From assembly GCA_026724425.1 (NCBI GenBank), contig JAIUCV010000001.1, forward strand, positions 18,644,556-18,708,555: a stretch of 64,000 nucleotides of DNA, given 5' to 3'. Shown one piece after another: positions 1 through 10,080 of the stretch (position 1 is the first letter of the stretch; the number at the start of each line of letters is the position of its first letter). The position numbers and the translations under genes were made by a program. Origin of the DNA: Erythrophleum ivorense. Its lineage: Eukaryota; Streptophyta; Magnoliopsida; Fabales; Fabaceae. Under the pieces are notes generated by a model, which did no database searches, had not been told where the DNA came from, and was given only the letters and a program-made list of their open reading frames with translations.

Positions 1-529
1 GTTGGGCTATGGCTTAATGAATGGGCTACAGAAAATTTAGAGCTAAAAGTGGAATATGCTGACCCAATGGCCCAATTCCTTATAGGTTCAGATTTGTATG
101 CTTGTTAGGCCTCATTTCATAAGTTGGGCTGCAGCAATTTGATAGGGTCAGGCCAAGTTCCAAGAGTCAATCTAATTTGGGTCTGTATAAAATACGCTGG
201 GCCAGCTCATATAAATTGGGTCTTGAGCTCTTATTTTACTAAATTAGATTGGGCCATTGCTAGGTAATTTCTCTTGGCCTAAGTCTCATGATAAGGAGTT
301 GGACTTGCACCTAAAATCATTGGGCCTCCATAAATCCTTATCCATGACTTACTAAAATTAATTTTGGACCCAAATTAAGCTTTAACCCAATTGAAAACTT
401 AAACCTATATTAAGAACTTTATTTCTCTATAAATTTTCGTTCATATAGTTTACCTAATTATTCCATAATAATTATTCTTAATTAGTCCAAATACATTATT
501 AACACCTTAATTAATTTTGGGGTGTTACA
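1..529 (-). mobile_element. Family B LTR, 5' part of an LTR read on the minus strand (truncated by window edge)
   Basis: The right edge GGGGTGTTACA at 519-529 and the TTGGGCC/GGCCCAA-rich text before it match the right-hand 450 bp of the solo LTR at 39823-42554. In that copy the same edge is a proven LTR boundary with a target duplication. Read on the minus strand the LTR begins TGTAACACCCC. The other end lies outside the window, so I cannot say whether this is a solo LTR or part of a full element. The sequence to its right switches abruptly to an open reading frame, as expected if the LTR landed in an older element. Confidence 0.8.
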
Positions 530-2065
530 TGAATAACCTCATGAAGGATTCAGGAGCTCAAATGAATCAATCGACTTCAAGTGCTACTGAATTGAATGAA
601 GAGCAAATTAGAAGAGAATGTATAGAAAAGGAAGAATCTTATTCACGGGGTAATATCCTTCCATCTTCTAATATTTTGGAATTTGTTGGAATTGAATTTG
701 GTTGACTTAATAACACTGTAATGACTAATTCACATGTTGTTGTTGATTTTGAATTGCATGATGATGATGTTGATGAAGAAATTATTGTTGAATCTCCTAA
801 TTTGATTGATTGTGGTAACTCTTTGAACAAAATTGACATAATTGTTGATGTTCATGAACCCTTGTGTATTGATGCACTTGTTATTTCTACTCCTAGCTGT
901 GATCATAGTGATGAATTCATTTCTGAGCCAATTAATGATGAATCTATTGAGTCTAGGGTAGTAGATAAGTGTGGGGGTGACCTAAAATGTGATGATCATT
1001 CTGTTCCTAGTGTGGAATTGGTTGATAAGCCCATTGTTGATGCATCGTTTAAGTGTAAGGACAGTCTACCATCTGAACCATGTGACATAGTTGAATTGAA
1101 TGCATCTTTTGATTGTGTTTGTGTTGGAACCATTATATGTGATAGATGCTCCCAAATTAATGTTTTCATTGAGTCTAGTGAGTTCCTCACATATACTGAT
1201 CTACATGATTCCTCACTAGTATGTGATGATGTGACTTATGAAATAGTGAATGTAGCATGTGATGAGAATATAGACAGTGAAATTGTTGGATAGCATGCTG
1301 TTGATAATTCAGATCCCACTCTTAGATGCTTATGTGATGATATACATACATGTCCTGTGTGTATTAAGATTAATGAGGTCTGATAAGTTTGCTGAATCCA
1401 TGAATTCCTGTGTTTGCACTGAAATTGTTAATGAGATTGATTCTACTGATCATACTAGTGTTGATGAGGGCATGCATAGTGATAATGCTGATATTGAAAA
1501 TCCTACCGAACCTTACGCTGTTGTTAACACTAGTGAGAGACTTGATTTAGCTGTTGATCATTGTTTGGAATCTTTTGAGCCTGCTGATGTCTCTTTGGTT
1601 AGGGAAGATACCGTTTCTTTTGCTAAGAGTTCAAAACAAATTCTTGAAGTTGTTGAGCTAGTTCCCAACAATTAACAGACTCTCCCAACTGAGATTAAGC
1701 AACCACCAGATACCTTGGAGAATTTTCACTCAAAAGACTGTGAGAAGTTACAATTTAATTTTTCTATTAATATAGTGACTCTTATTGATGGGAGTCCAGC
1801 TAATTTCATTGGCTTAGATAGATATCTAGAGAGTTTTGATTTTAAATTTTCTTTCTTTAGCTTTAAATGCCCTAAATATGATTTTTCTTCTTTTATTACT
1901 TTTGAATATGCTGACTTTGACTTTCCAAGACTACTAATAGTTGAGGAAGTCCATGAATCAACACTGTATGATCAATCAAAATGCTTTAAAGTAATTAGAT
2001 TTAAATTTTTTAAACTGAAAAGAAATAAAGTTGTTTTAATTTTGGTTTTTGATACTTATGATTAG
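530..2065 (+). pseudogene. Broken ORF of unknown function, about 510 codons, probably from a Ty3-type retroelement
   Basis: A reading frame runs from the LTR edge to a TAG at 2063-2065, broken by TGA at 703-705, a frame change near 1280-1293 and TAA at 1673-1675. The predicted protein is strongly acidic, with many Asp/Glu and frequent Cys in CD or DC pairs in the first 380 residues. The last 115 residues (about 1715-2065) are Phe/Lys-rich with no acidic bias. I see no zinc knuckle, protease, RT, RNase H or integrase motif. It is followed at 2288 by a noncoding block typical of the region after the last ORF of non-chromovirus Ty3 elements, so it is probably the 3' end of that element's coding region. 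Its 5' part is cut off by the LTR at 1-529. A host gene fragment is possible but less likely. Confidence 0.5.
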
Positions 2066-3423
2066 TTGGTCTCTTACAAAGTTCTTTTTAGTAGGATATT
2101 AGTTTTCTTTTTCTTTTCTGCATTACTGTTTGCTTTGTTTCTATTTTATAGGTAATAAAAGGTTGCTAACCAGCTTTATGGGAATCTAAGCCGCCCTTGA
2201 GATCTTCGATTCAAGTTCATCCAGTTGTACACTCTCTTTTCACTCTTTTTATATTGTATTGTTTATCTGTTGACTAGATTGTGTGCTAACATTGAGGACA
2301 ATGCAACATTTAAGTGTGTGTTGGGGGGGGGGAGAGTCATTTCATTCCATTCCATCTTCTAAAATTTTTGAGAAATTTTTTTTTAGAAACAGTATGATTT
2401 TTTTTAAAAAAAATTTCTGTGAAATTTGCAAATTGAGTTGATTATAGCTTAGATTCACTTAAACATGATAAGTAATAGATCTTGTGTGTTGATTCAAGTG
2501 AAGTGGAAATGAATTTGATTTCAATGGATTATTTGATAGCCATTAGTTGGTGATGATTTAAGCCGTAATTGTTCATTTCTAGTGTGATTCACCTATTAGG
2601 CTTTCACTCTAGAACTTGTCTTGATTCTTTGTTGAGACCATATTTGCATTTGCATACATTTAAATGATAAGGCATTCATTTCTTTTCTAGCTAGATAGCC
2701 AAAAAGCCAACCTTAACATGCACTTTATCCATTGTTTAGCCACTTTGGACTTGATTTTATTTTCTTGTTTAACCATAGCCATTAAAAATGTTTCCCACCT
2801 TATTTTAAGATACCTTAGAGACTTTAAGGAGCATTACACTTGTTTAGGATGAGTGAATGTGTGTCTTACACATCAATTTAGGCCATTGATAGTAAAAATT
2901 GAGGAAAATGTTCAAAGAAAAGAAAAGAATGCCTATACCAGTTGGAAATAAGGCCGTGAATGCATATTCTTCCCTATCCTAGGTTTCCATGGATTGCGTT
3001 TGAGGTTTTAAGGTATCCATTTGTTGTTTATTTTTCCCCCATTTTTGTATCCATTCATTTCATTTCCTTAGCCCTATTACAGCCCTAAATAAAGTCCTAT
3101 TGATTTGTGCATTGCATTTGGCATGGGTGGTGGAGACTTAGAAGCTAGACGAGCCTATGGTAGTGAGGTTTTGATAGGGTGAAGTTTGAGTGAAACACAT
3201 TGCCTAAACACTTGAAAATTGAGAGTAAACACCAATCCATGTGAAAGACTATGCATTTTTTTATTTATTCTTTTCAAATGAAATTGCTATGGAGCTTATT
3301 TCTTGATGCAAGTGAAGTTATCGTAGATTGCAGAAGTGTTGAAGAGATGTGATCATTCTTTATCTTGTGATTTTTACTTTCCTCTTTCCTTAGATTTTAA
3401 GCTTTTCCCAGGAGTGCAAAGAT
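2066..3423 (+). other. Noncoding 3' region of a non-chromovirus Ty3 element
   Basis: AACATTGAGGACAATG at 2288-2303, followed by a TTTAAGTGTG block and a run of G (2322-2332), is a hallmark seen after the last ORF of Athila/Tat-like Ty3 elements. The same motif occurs on the minus strand at 19251-19265. From there to the polypurine tract at 3424 I see no coding frame, only AT-rich sequence. Confidence 0.6.
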
Positions 3424-3440
3424 TTAAGTGTGGGGGAATT
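3424..3440 (+). other. Polypurine tract of the 530-6028 element
   Basis: TTAAGTGTGGGGGAATT lies directly before TGATAAATATG, a typical LTR start for this class. It would prime plus-strand DNA synthesis. Confidence 0.65.
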
Positions 3441-6028
3441 TGATAAATATGAATTTTATACATTTTATTCTCCTTATCTTAGGCATTTTATTGATCAAAT
3501 ATGGCTTAATGGATTTACTTAGGTGGAATTTGATTTTAGTAGCCATTCTTTGCACCTTAGGAAATAATTTATAAAATTTTAGAATTTTAATGCATAAATT
3601 TCTTTAAAATATTTTCTTTGTGAATTCTTGTTTCTTAATATTTTGTTTTGTTTTATTCTACTTCATTTTACTTTATTTTTCTTGTGCAGATTTTAATAGG
3701 AAAATGATTTAAAATGAAGATGAATTGATGGCATACGGAAGGCTCTATGGGAGGCTTGAGTCTAATGTAATGAGGAGCAAATCATTTCTCATGTTGACAA
3801 GGAACATGGATGAAGCAAGGTGCAGAAGCATGTAGCCATGGGTTTATGAGAACAAAGAGAAATAGAAGCATGAGAAGGCATGTGTGTGTGGGATGAAAAA
3901 GCAAACTCGAGCTTAGGTTCTGCGTGGAAAGGAGAAGCTTGAGAGGAGGAGTATGGGCTGGAGAGAGATGTGCATGGAAGATTCAAAAGCTATGTAAGAA
4001 GCTACGTGTTGAGTAAATGAAGAAGTAACCACGAGCTACAGTAGAGAAATGAGTAATAATGTATGTATACGGCTTAGCAAGAGCTGGGAAGAAACATGAG
4101 TCAAAACACATGCAAAAACAAGGACTAAAGTAATGGATGAAGAAACTTGGAAGCTATATAAAGAAGCAAAACACGTAATACAGAATGTGGAATGGGAGGA
4201 AGAGAGCTTGGGCAGCTCTCACGTAAGCTACATGGGCTGAATAGAAGAGCAGAAGCTAAGTGAGCAGAATAGAGATTCACGTGGGGAGAATCAACAAAGG
4301 AAGGTATAGAGGAGATGAAGGAAAATACATATGGACAGAACGTGGGTTATTCTAGGAAGAATCATCATCTATTCACGAAGGGATCCATGCATCAATTCAT
4401 CCACATCAGAATAAGCTATGGACTAATTTGTGAAGGAACACGTGGAAGGATTATAAGAAGAAATGTAGCTGAACAAGGAGAAGCATATACTAGAGTTTTT
4501 AATGCATTAGCACGTTGCTTACATGCACCGGAGGGGCCACCAATTCATACACACAAATGAGGCATTAAGAAACATGAGCTGGAAAATGAAGAGCCACTAG
4601 TTTAGAGCTGATAAAGAAACAGAGCATCGAAAAGATGAAGCTATAGGTTTAAAACGTGGATGAGAGGTTCACAACTATGCATGGGCAGAAACAAGAGAAT
4701 GAGAGCATGTGAAGAATAAAATAGGCTGCACGTGAATAGTATAACATGAAGGAAAAGAAAATGAAGAATGTGAGAAGCATGGGGGTTATTAAAGAGCTCG
4801 GGCAGCACGTCATGCATTAATCCATTCAACCCAACCACATGAGAAGAAGCTTTGGGCTGACTTGTAAGCATGTGAAATGATTAATGAAGCACGTGGTTAG
4901 GGGGCTGAAGCTAGGAGGCAGAGATCATTCACGTTAAAAAACACACACATTCATACATCTAAAAACACTCCATCCATCTTCATTTTCATTCCATCGTCCA
5001 TTATCCATATGCTGTAGCCACTCAACGCCATTTCCACTACATTCTCCACCATTTTTCCATTCTAATGAAGCTCTAATCCTCTATCTTGTGATTAGCTTAG
5101 AAGACAACCTTGGAGAAACTTGAATCCATTGGAGATAACAAAGGATTTTTGGGCTAAAAGTCTCTTATTTTTCTAGCACTTTTCTTCTCTTATATTATCT
5201 TGGTTAAGATTATATTTGATTGGGAATTGTATTATTTACAATTAATGGCTGGTTAGCCACTAATTAAGATATTGTTTGACTGATTATTTGTTTGATTTAG
5301 TGTTAGATTTTCATTATTCTCTAATTTCTCATGTATGCAATCAAGGTATTCGATAAAATGCATGAGTGAAATTATGCACTTGATTGTTTGATTTAAGGAT
5401 TCTTCGGTGTTTGGCTAGTTAATTAAACATCCTAGGGTGTTAATTTAGAGGCTAATTGGTCAATTAATCAATCAAATTTAGTGTTGATTGATCCTAATGA
5501 CAAGAGTTAGCAATTTAATGCGGGATTAAAGTTCCAATTCAACATTAAATTGTTAGTCCCTTGATTTTTGCGTGGTAACTCAAGATAATTTGTATTGGAC
5601 ACAAATAGGGGCTCTTAGATTAGAATTAATTACAATTGGATTAGGAAAAGGATAGTGGATACCAAGGGACGAATCCAAAGCTAGTCACAAGTCTATCATT
5701 CACCTTATAGTTCATGCATTTAGGCAGTGATTAGGAATTTTGTTTCAATTTAATTCTAATTAGTTTGATTAGACCAAAACCCCCTAAATTAGGTAATTTT
5801 AGGATTCTTATACACTTAGAAAATCCAAGTAAACATTGAATTCCATTTCCAAGAGAGTAGACAAAAGAGTTATGCAGATAAGAAAGACAACAGTTAGAGT
5901 TTGAGATTGGAAACCATGTCTTTATGAGAGTGTCTCTAGTCACAGGATAGATAGGTCTATTAAAAGTAGAAAGCCCAGTCCAAAGTACATGGTTCTATTC
6001 CAGATTCTTGATAAAGTTGGACTTATGG
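3441..6028 (+). mobile_element. LTR-like region (3' LTR of the 530-3440 element), right boundary unresolved
   Basis: It begins TGATAAATATG after the polypurine tract. The stretch 3720-4940 is purine-rich, with many ACGT cores (see findings). 4930-5070 is CA/TC-rich, like a transcription start region, and 5080-5170 resembles a leader. I cannot place its 3' end. It is cut at 6029 by the family A element, and 5600-6028 may belong to something else. The short ORFs here (for example 4315-4560 and 5731-5943 on the minus strand) have no recognisable motif. Confidence 0.5.
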
Positions 6029-9000
6029 TGTAATGTTTCGTAAAAATGACAAAAATATATACATTTTAAAAGTAAGCCCTTTGAAATGAATTGGTTAAGG
6101 TCCAAAAAAATTAGAATAATGATCTAGACATTAAGTAATGAAATTAGGAGACTAGAGGTGCCCTAAAACAGAGGCTAAAATAACCAGACGGAATTTAACA
6201 AAATAGCTACGTAAAGTAATGACATTTTCATATTTTTAGGCAAATTTTTGAATACCCACATAAAGGCTTTTCAAATGAAAAATTTGAGTTCTCTGAGGGT
6301 TTTAGAAGCCCTAAAAATCATGAGAAGCCTTGGGACAGTTAAAACCCCTTTGGTGAATGTTTTCTAATGTCGGTTAACCCAAACCTTGACCCTTTCATTT
6401 GGGAAGGTTTTAACTTTAATTTGAGTGATTCTAAAAGCATTTAATAAGATTGAGGACCTAAATTTTATGATGAAAAGATGGTTCTAAAAAAAGAGCTAAA
6501 ACAAACAAGAAACGAAAATGCCAAGATTAAGGAACATAAATAGAATTTTTGGAAACAATTTCTAAAACCTACCTATATATACCCCATGCCCCATTCTTCT
6601 TCTCATTTGGCTCATTTCACTTTTGCCCTAAACTAGAGAAAAGACCAAGAGAGTGAGGTTCACAAGGGAGGAGAGAAAGGGAGAAGAAAAAGCAAGTGAA
6701 AGGTATGGATTTTCATGGATTTTCTTAGTTTCTTCTTAGCAAACTTCTTCTCCTCTTTCTTCTCTTCTTTCTTATGGTTTTATTGAAGCTTTTGGGTCTG
6801 TTTTGGGGTCAGGACAAGGACAGAATTTTTGAGTTTGGAAAGGAGAAGCTAAGCAAAGGAAGCCAAGAAACTAAGGTAATTTGCTATGTTTCAAGCTTGT
6901 TCTTCCATTTCCTTCCACTTGTGTATTTCGACCTATATATGACCAGCCAAGAGGAGTTGAATTTCTAGCCAAACCAAGAGTGAATCTTAGGAAAATAAGG
7001 GAGAAGAATAAGAATATGTAAAGAAAATTACCAAACAACCATGGAAATTTAAGATAGCAAAGTTAGGGTTTCAAGTGCTTAACCAAAATTCTATTTTGAT
7101 GCAATAGTTCGTAGGCCAAAATGGATGTTTGTATGAGCTCCTAAGATCCCTAGAAAGCTTCTCACATGCATCTCCCATTAAGAAAACAAAACAAACTCCT
7201 TTGGTGCTCTCTTAATGCATAACCTCAGCCTAGGGAGGATGAAGCACCAAGGGATAGTTTTAAATTCTTCAAAGCTTAGTTTTGTGTCATGTATGATGGG
7301 AGAGGATGAGAGGAAGCTTTGGAAAAATTTTAGAGGTCATGGATAGTGAGATGTAGTTATAGGTTCCATATTATGACTTTAAGAAGCAACACCTAGTTAG
7401 ACTCCTTAAATTAATTGTGTGATGGCTCTAAGAGGCTTAAAAAGAGTCAAGAATCATAGGTGGATAGAAAGAATGGAGCCAAGATCATGATTTATGGAGG
7501 TTGCTTCATTAAGTGCATTATGGAGCCATAGGAGCAACATAGCTTTTAAAATGAATGTGTGGCTTTAGAAATTATTCCAAGAGTGTAATTGGCTTCCATA
7601 TGATGTGCCTAGGCCAAAGGAACCAAGTCTCACATCTTTGTGAGTGTGTGGCCAAGGGAGAGGAACCAAATTCAAAAGGAAAAGTATGCTTGTGTAGCCA
7701 AGGTAGCTCTCTCTCCTTTCTTTCATGCATGAGTGGATATTTATCTTATCTTTGAATGTGTGTATGTATGTTTTAAGCTATGAAAGATGTTTTAGCATGT
7801 ATTTATATGCAATGGTACCATGATATTATGTTATGCACTTAAATGATGCTTTGTGAATATGTTTTGGTTTGCTTGAGTATGGTGAAGCCAACAATCCCCA
7901 AGAATGGGTATGACAAAGCCAAAAGTCTCGAAAGAGTGAGAATTAGTCAAAAACCCCTTAAGAAAATTGGTGAGGCAAGTCCAAAATCCCCCAAGAAAAG
8001 TGGGTGAGGCTAAACCATCCTCTTGGCAAACCTATGCATGCTTTATATGACTTCTTGAATGCAAGGAAAGTTCCATGAATGATTATGCACTCTATGATAT
8101 CCATGCATGCATTTTCAGACTTGAATTTCCATTTTTTATGTATGATTGAAAGGGAGAAAAGCTATTAGGATTCCTAGAATCTCATTCCTTCCTCCCCATT
8201 GCCTAACATGTCTAGGTGGACCAAGTGAACCAAGAAATGGGAGCCACCAAGCTTAAAAAAGAGAGATTGACAACAAATATGTGAAATTGTCTATTTTGTA
8301 GCCATATGAATGGCATATGATGTAATCCCATAATGAATATGTTGTATGATCATTTGATCATATATAATTACATGAATACCTAATGTGTAGATGAGAATTG
8401 ATGTCATGTGAATGTTGTAACCACTTTTTGACATTGAATGGCAAGATATAACTTATGTGTTCTTGTGTATACCATGGGCTGAGAGTGTGATTTTGTGAAA
8501 TCTGAGTTTGTGCACCTTTGAGACATGTTTAGTAGTCCATTTTGGTGCTTTCCCACATGTTCAAGTAGCCATGAAAGCCTTGGAAGCAAATTTGACCCTC
8601 TTGAGACCCTTTAAGAAGCATAAATGGACCAATTTGCAACCCTATAGCACAATCTGACCAAATGAACGAATTTTCTCATGAAATTTGGCATGAATATAGA
8701 TCTTATCTAGATATTTTCTGAAAGCTAAAGAAAAGAATATTTGGAGCTCTATAGAATTAATTATGAATTTTCAAAGTTTCTAAATTTTAGCTATTCTGGT
8801 ATGGTTAATGTTCATATGGTCAGTTTCTTCTCCTATGTTATTTGAGAGCCAAATGGTGTTCAATTCTCATGAAATTTTATAATCATTAACTAGACATGAT
8901 AAGATTTCTACAAAAACTAAGATTACCCTAATTGGATGTCTGAGCAGGGAGATATGAATTTTTAAAATTCTATGTCAGTACTAGTAGCGCCAGGCGAGTT

Positions 9001-9447
9001 TGGTTACTATTCCATCAATTTTTAGTGGCTAGACATTCCTATTGTGGTCAGGACTTATTTTAGCATAAATTAAACATTTGTAGCTTTCCATAATGGTATA
9101 GTATGATTGATTACAATTTTTTTTAGAATTAGTTATGATTTTCCAAAATTCATGACAGAAAGTTGGCACACTAACCCGAGGCTGTACATGTAATTTTTAT
9201 GTATATGGTTCATGAGCTTGAGTTTTTGGCCACTTTTTGAGATGGTTTTGAGTTGTATTTGTGTATTTAAATAGAAGAATGAGATGGATGAATTCATATG
9301 GTCCACGACACACGAAATGAAAAATTTATTTGTGACGTAACACGAAAATAATCCTTTATTTTATTACATTTTTCTTGAGAAAGGATGCTAGACCAATGGA
9401 ATGTGCTTGAAATAATATGAGATAGCCTAGTTAAATATGGTGTTACA
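6029..9447 (+). repeat. 5' LTR of the 6029-13434 element
   Basis: It starts TGTAATG and ends GGTGTTACA (3419 bp). It aligns along its length with 9977-13434 and, in reverse, with 14752-18431, 22612-26420 and others. It carries the TATA box at 6574, the minisatellite at about 7880-8020 and the 188-bp modules at about 8640-9160. Short ORFs inside (6774-6968, 7555-7755) lie in leader-like sequence and are not conserved as frames in the other LTR copies, so I do not call them genes. Confidence 0.88.
6574..6581 (+). promoter_or_regulatory. LTR TATA box
   Basis: TATATATA lies 545 bp from the LTR start. It is followed within 25 bp by a CCCCATGCCCCATTCTTC-type block. TATA-like motifs followed by a similar CCCCACTCT block occur 544-550 bp from the LTR start at 10521, 17875 (minus) and 21221. 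This fixes the likely transcription start near 6605. Confidence 0.65.
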
Positions 9448-9976
9448 TGTGGCCTATAAACTTGCTCTTTCCCCAAACCTAAGCCAGATACATGATGTAT
9501 TCTATGTATCCCAGTTTAAAAAGTACCCGCCCAACCCTTCACATGTCATAGAATATGAGAATGTGCAATTGTAGGACAATCTATCTTATGTAGTATCACT
9601 AGATTGGATCGTGGATGTTGGACTCAAGTAGTTATAGAATAAAATGATACTACTAGTGAAAGTGGTTTGGAAAGGACTATCTCCTGAGGAAGCCACCTGA
9701 GAGCTGGAAGAAGGGATGAGGAAAAAGTATCCAGAGCTATTCTCATGAAGTATGTATCTAAATTTCGAGAATGAAATTTTATTTAGGGGGTAGAAATGTA
9801 ACACTCAATTTTTGTAAAAATGACAGAAACGAGGAAAATATAAAACAGAGTCCTCTAAAATGAGTTAGTTAAGGCTAAATAAAAATTGAATAAAATGAGA
9901 AAAAAGTATCCAGAGCTATTCTCATGAGGTATGTGTTTAAATTTCAATAACGAAATTTTATTTAAGGGGGTAGAAA
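9448..9976 (+). pseudogene. Integrase C-terminus plus chromodomain remnant, followed by duplicated 3' junction
   Basis: About 9470-9747 encodes the end of a Ty3 integrase and a chromodomain: an HDVFYVSQFKKY-like stretch, then VVWKGLSPEEAT and KYPELFS before a TGA. Several in-frame TAG codons fall where the complete element or the family has Gln. The frame ends in the same KYPELF-stop as the element at 22612-34996. After the purine tract, an LTR start (9797-9900) is followed by a second copy of the chromodomain tail and purine tract (9901-9976). Confidence 0.8.
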
Positions 9977-10080
9977 TGTAACACCTAATTTTCGTAAAAA
10001 AGACAAAAATGAGCCAGATATAAAAGGGAGTCCTCTAAAATGAGTCAATTAAGGCCAAATAAAATTTGAATAAAATTTTA
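9722..10080 (+). repeat. Tandem duplication (two units of about 180 bp) across the purine tract/LTR junction
   Basis: AAAAAGTATCCAGAGCTATT recurs at 9722 and 9901. The LTR start TGTAACAC recurs at 9797 and 9977. Each unit holds the chromodomain tail, the GGGGGTAGAAA purine tract and the first 100 bp of the LTR. The two units have diverged by scattered substitutions, so the duplication is not recent. Confidence 0.85.

Noticed and set aside
4315..4560. 81-codon plus-strand ORF, possible small gene
   Set aside because: It lies in purine-rich LTR-like sequence, has no motif and no codon signal, and open frames of this size are expected by chance.
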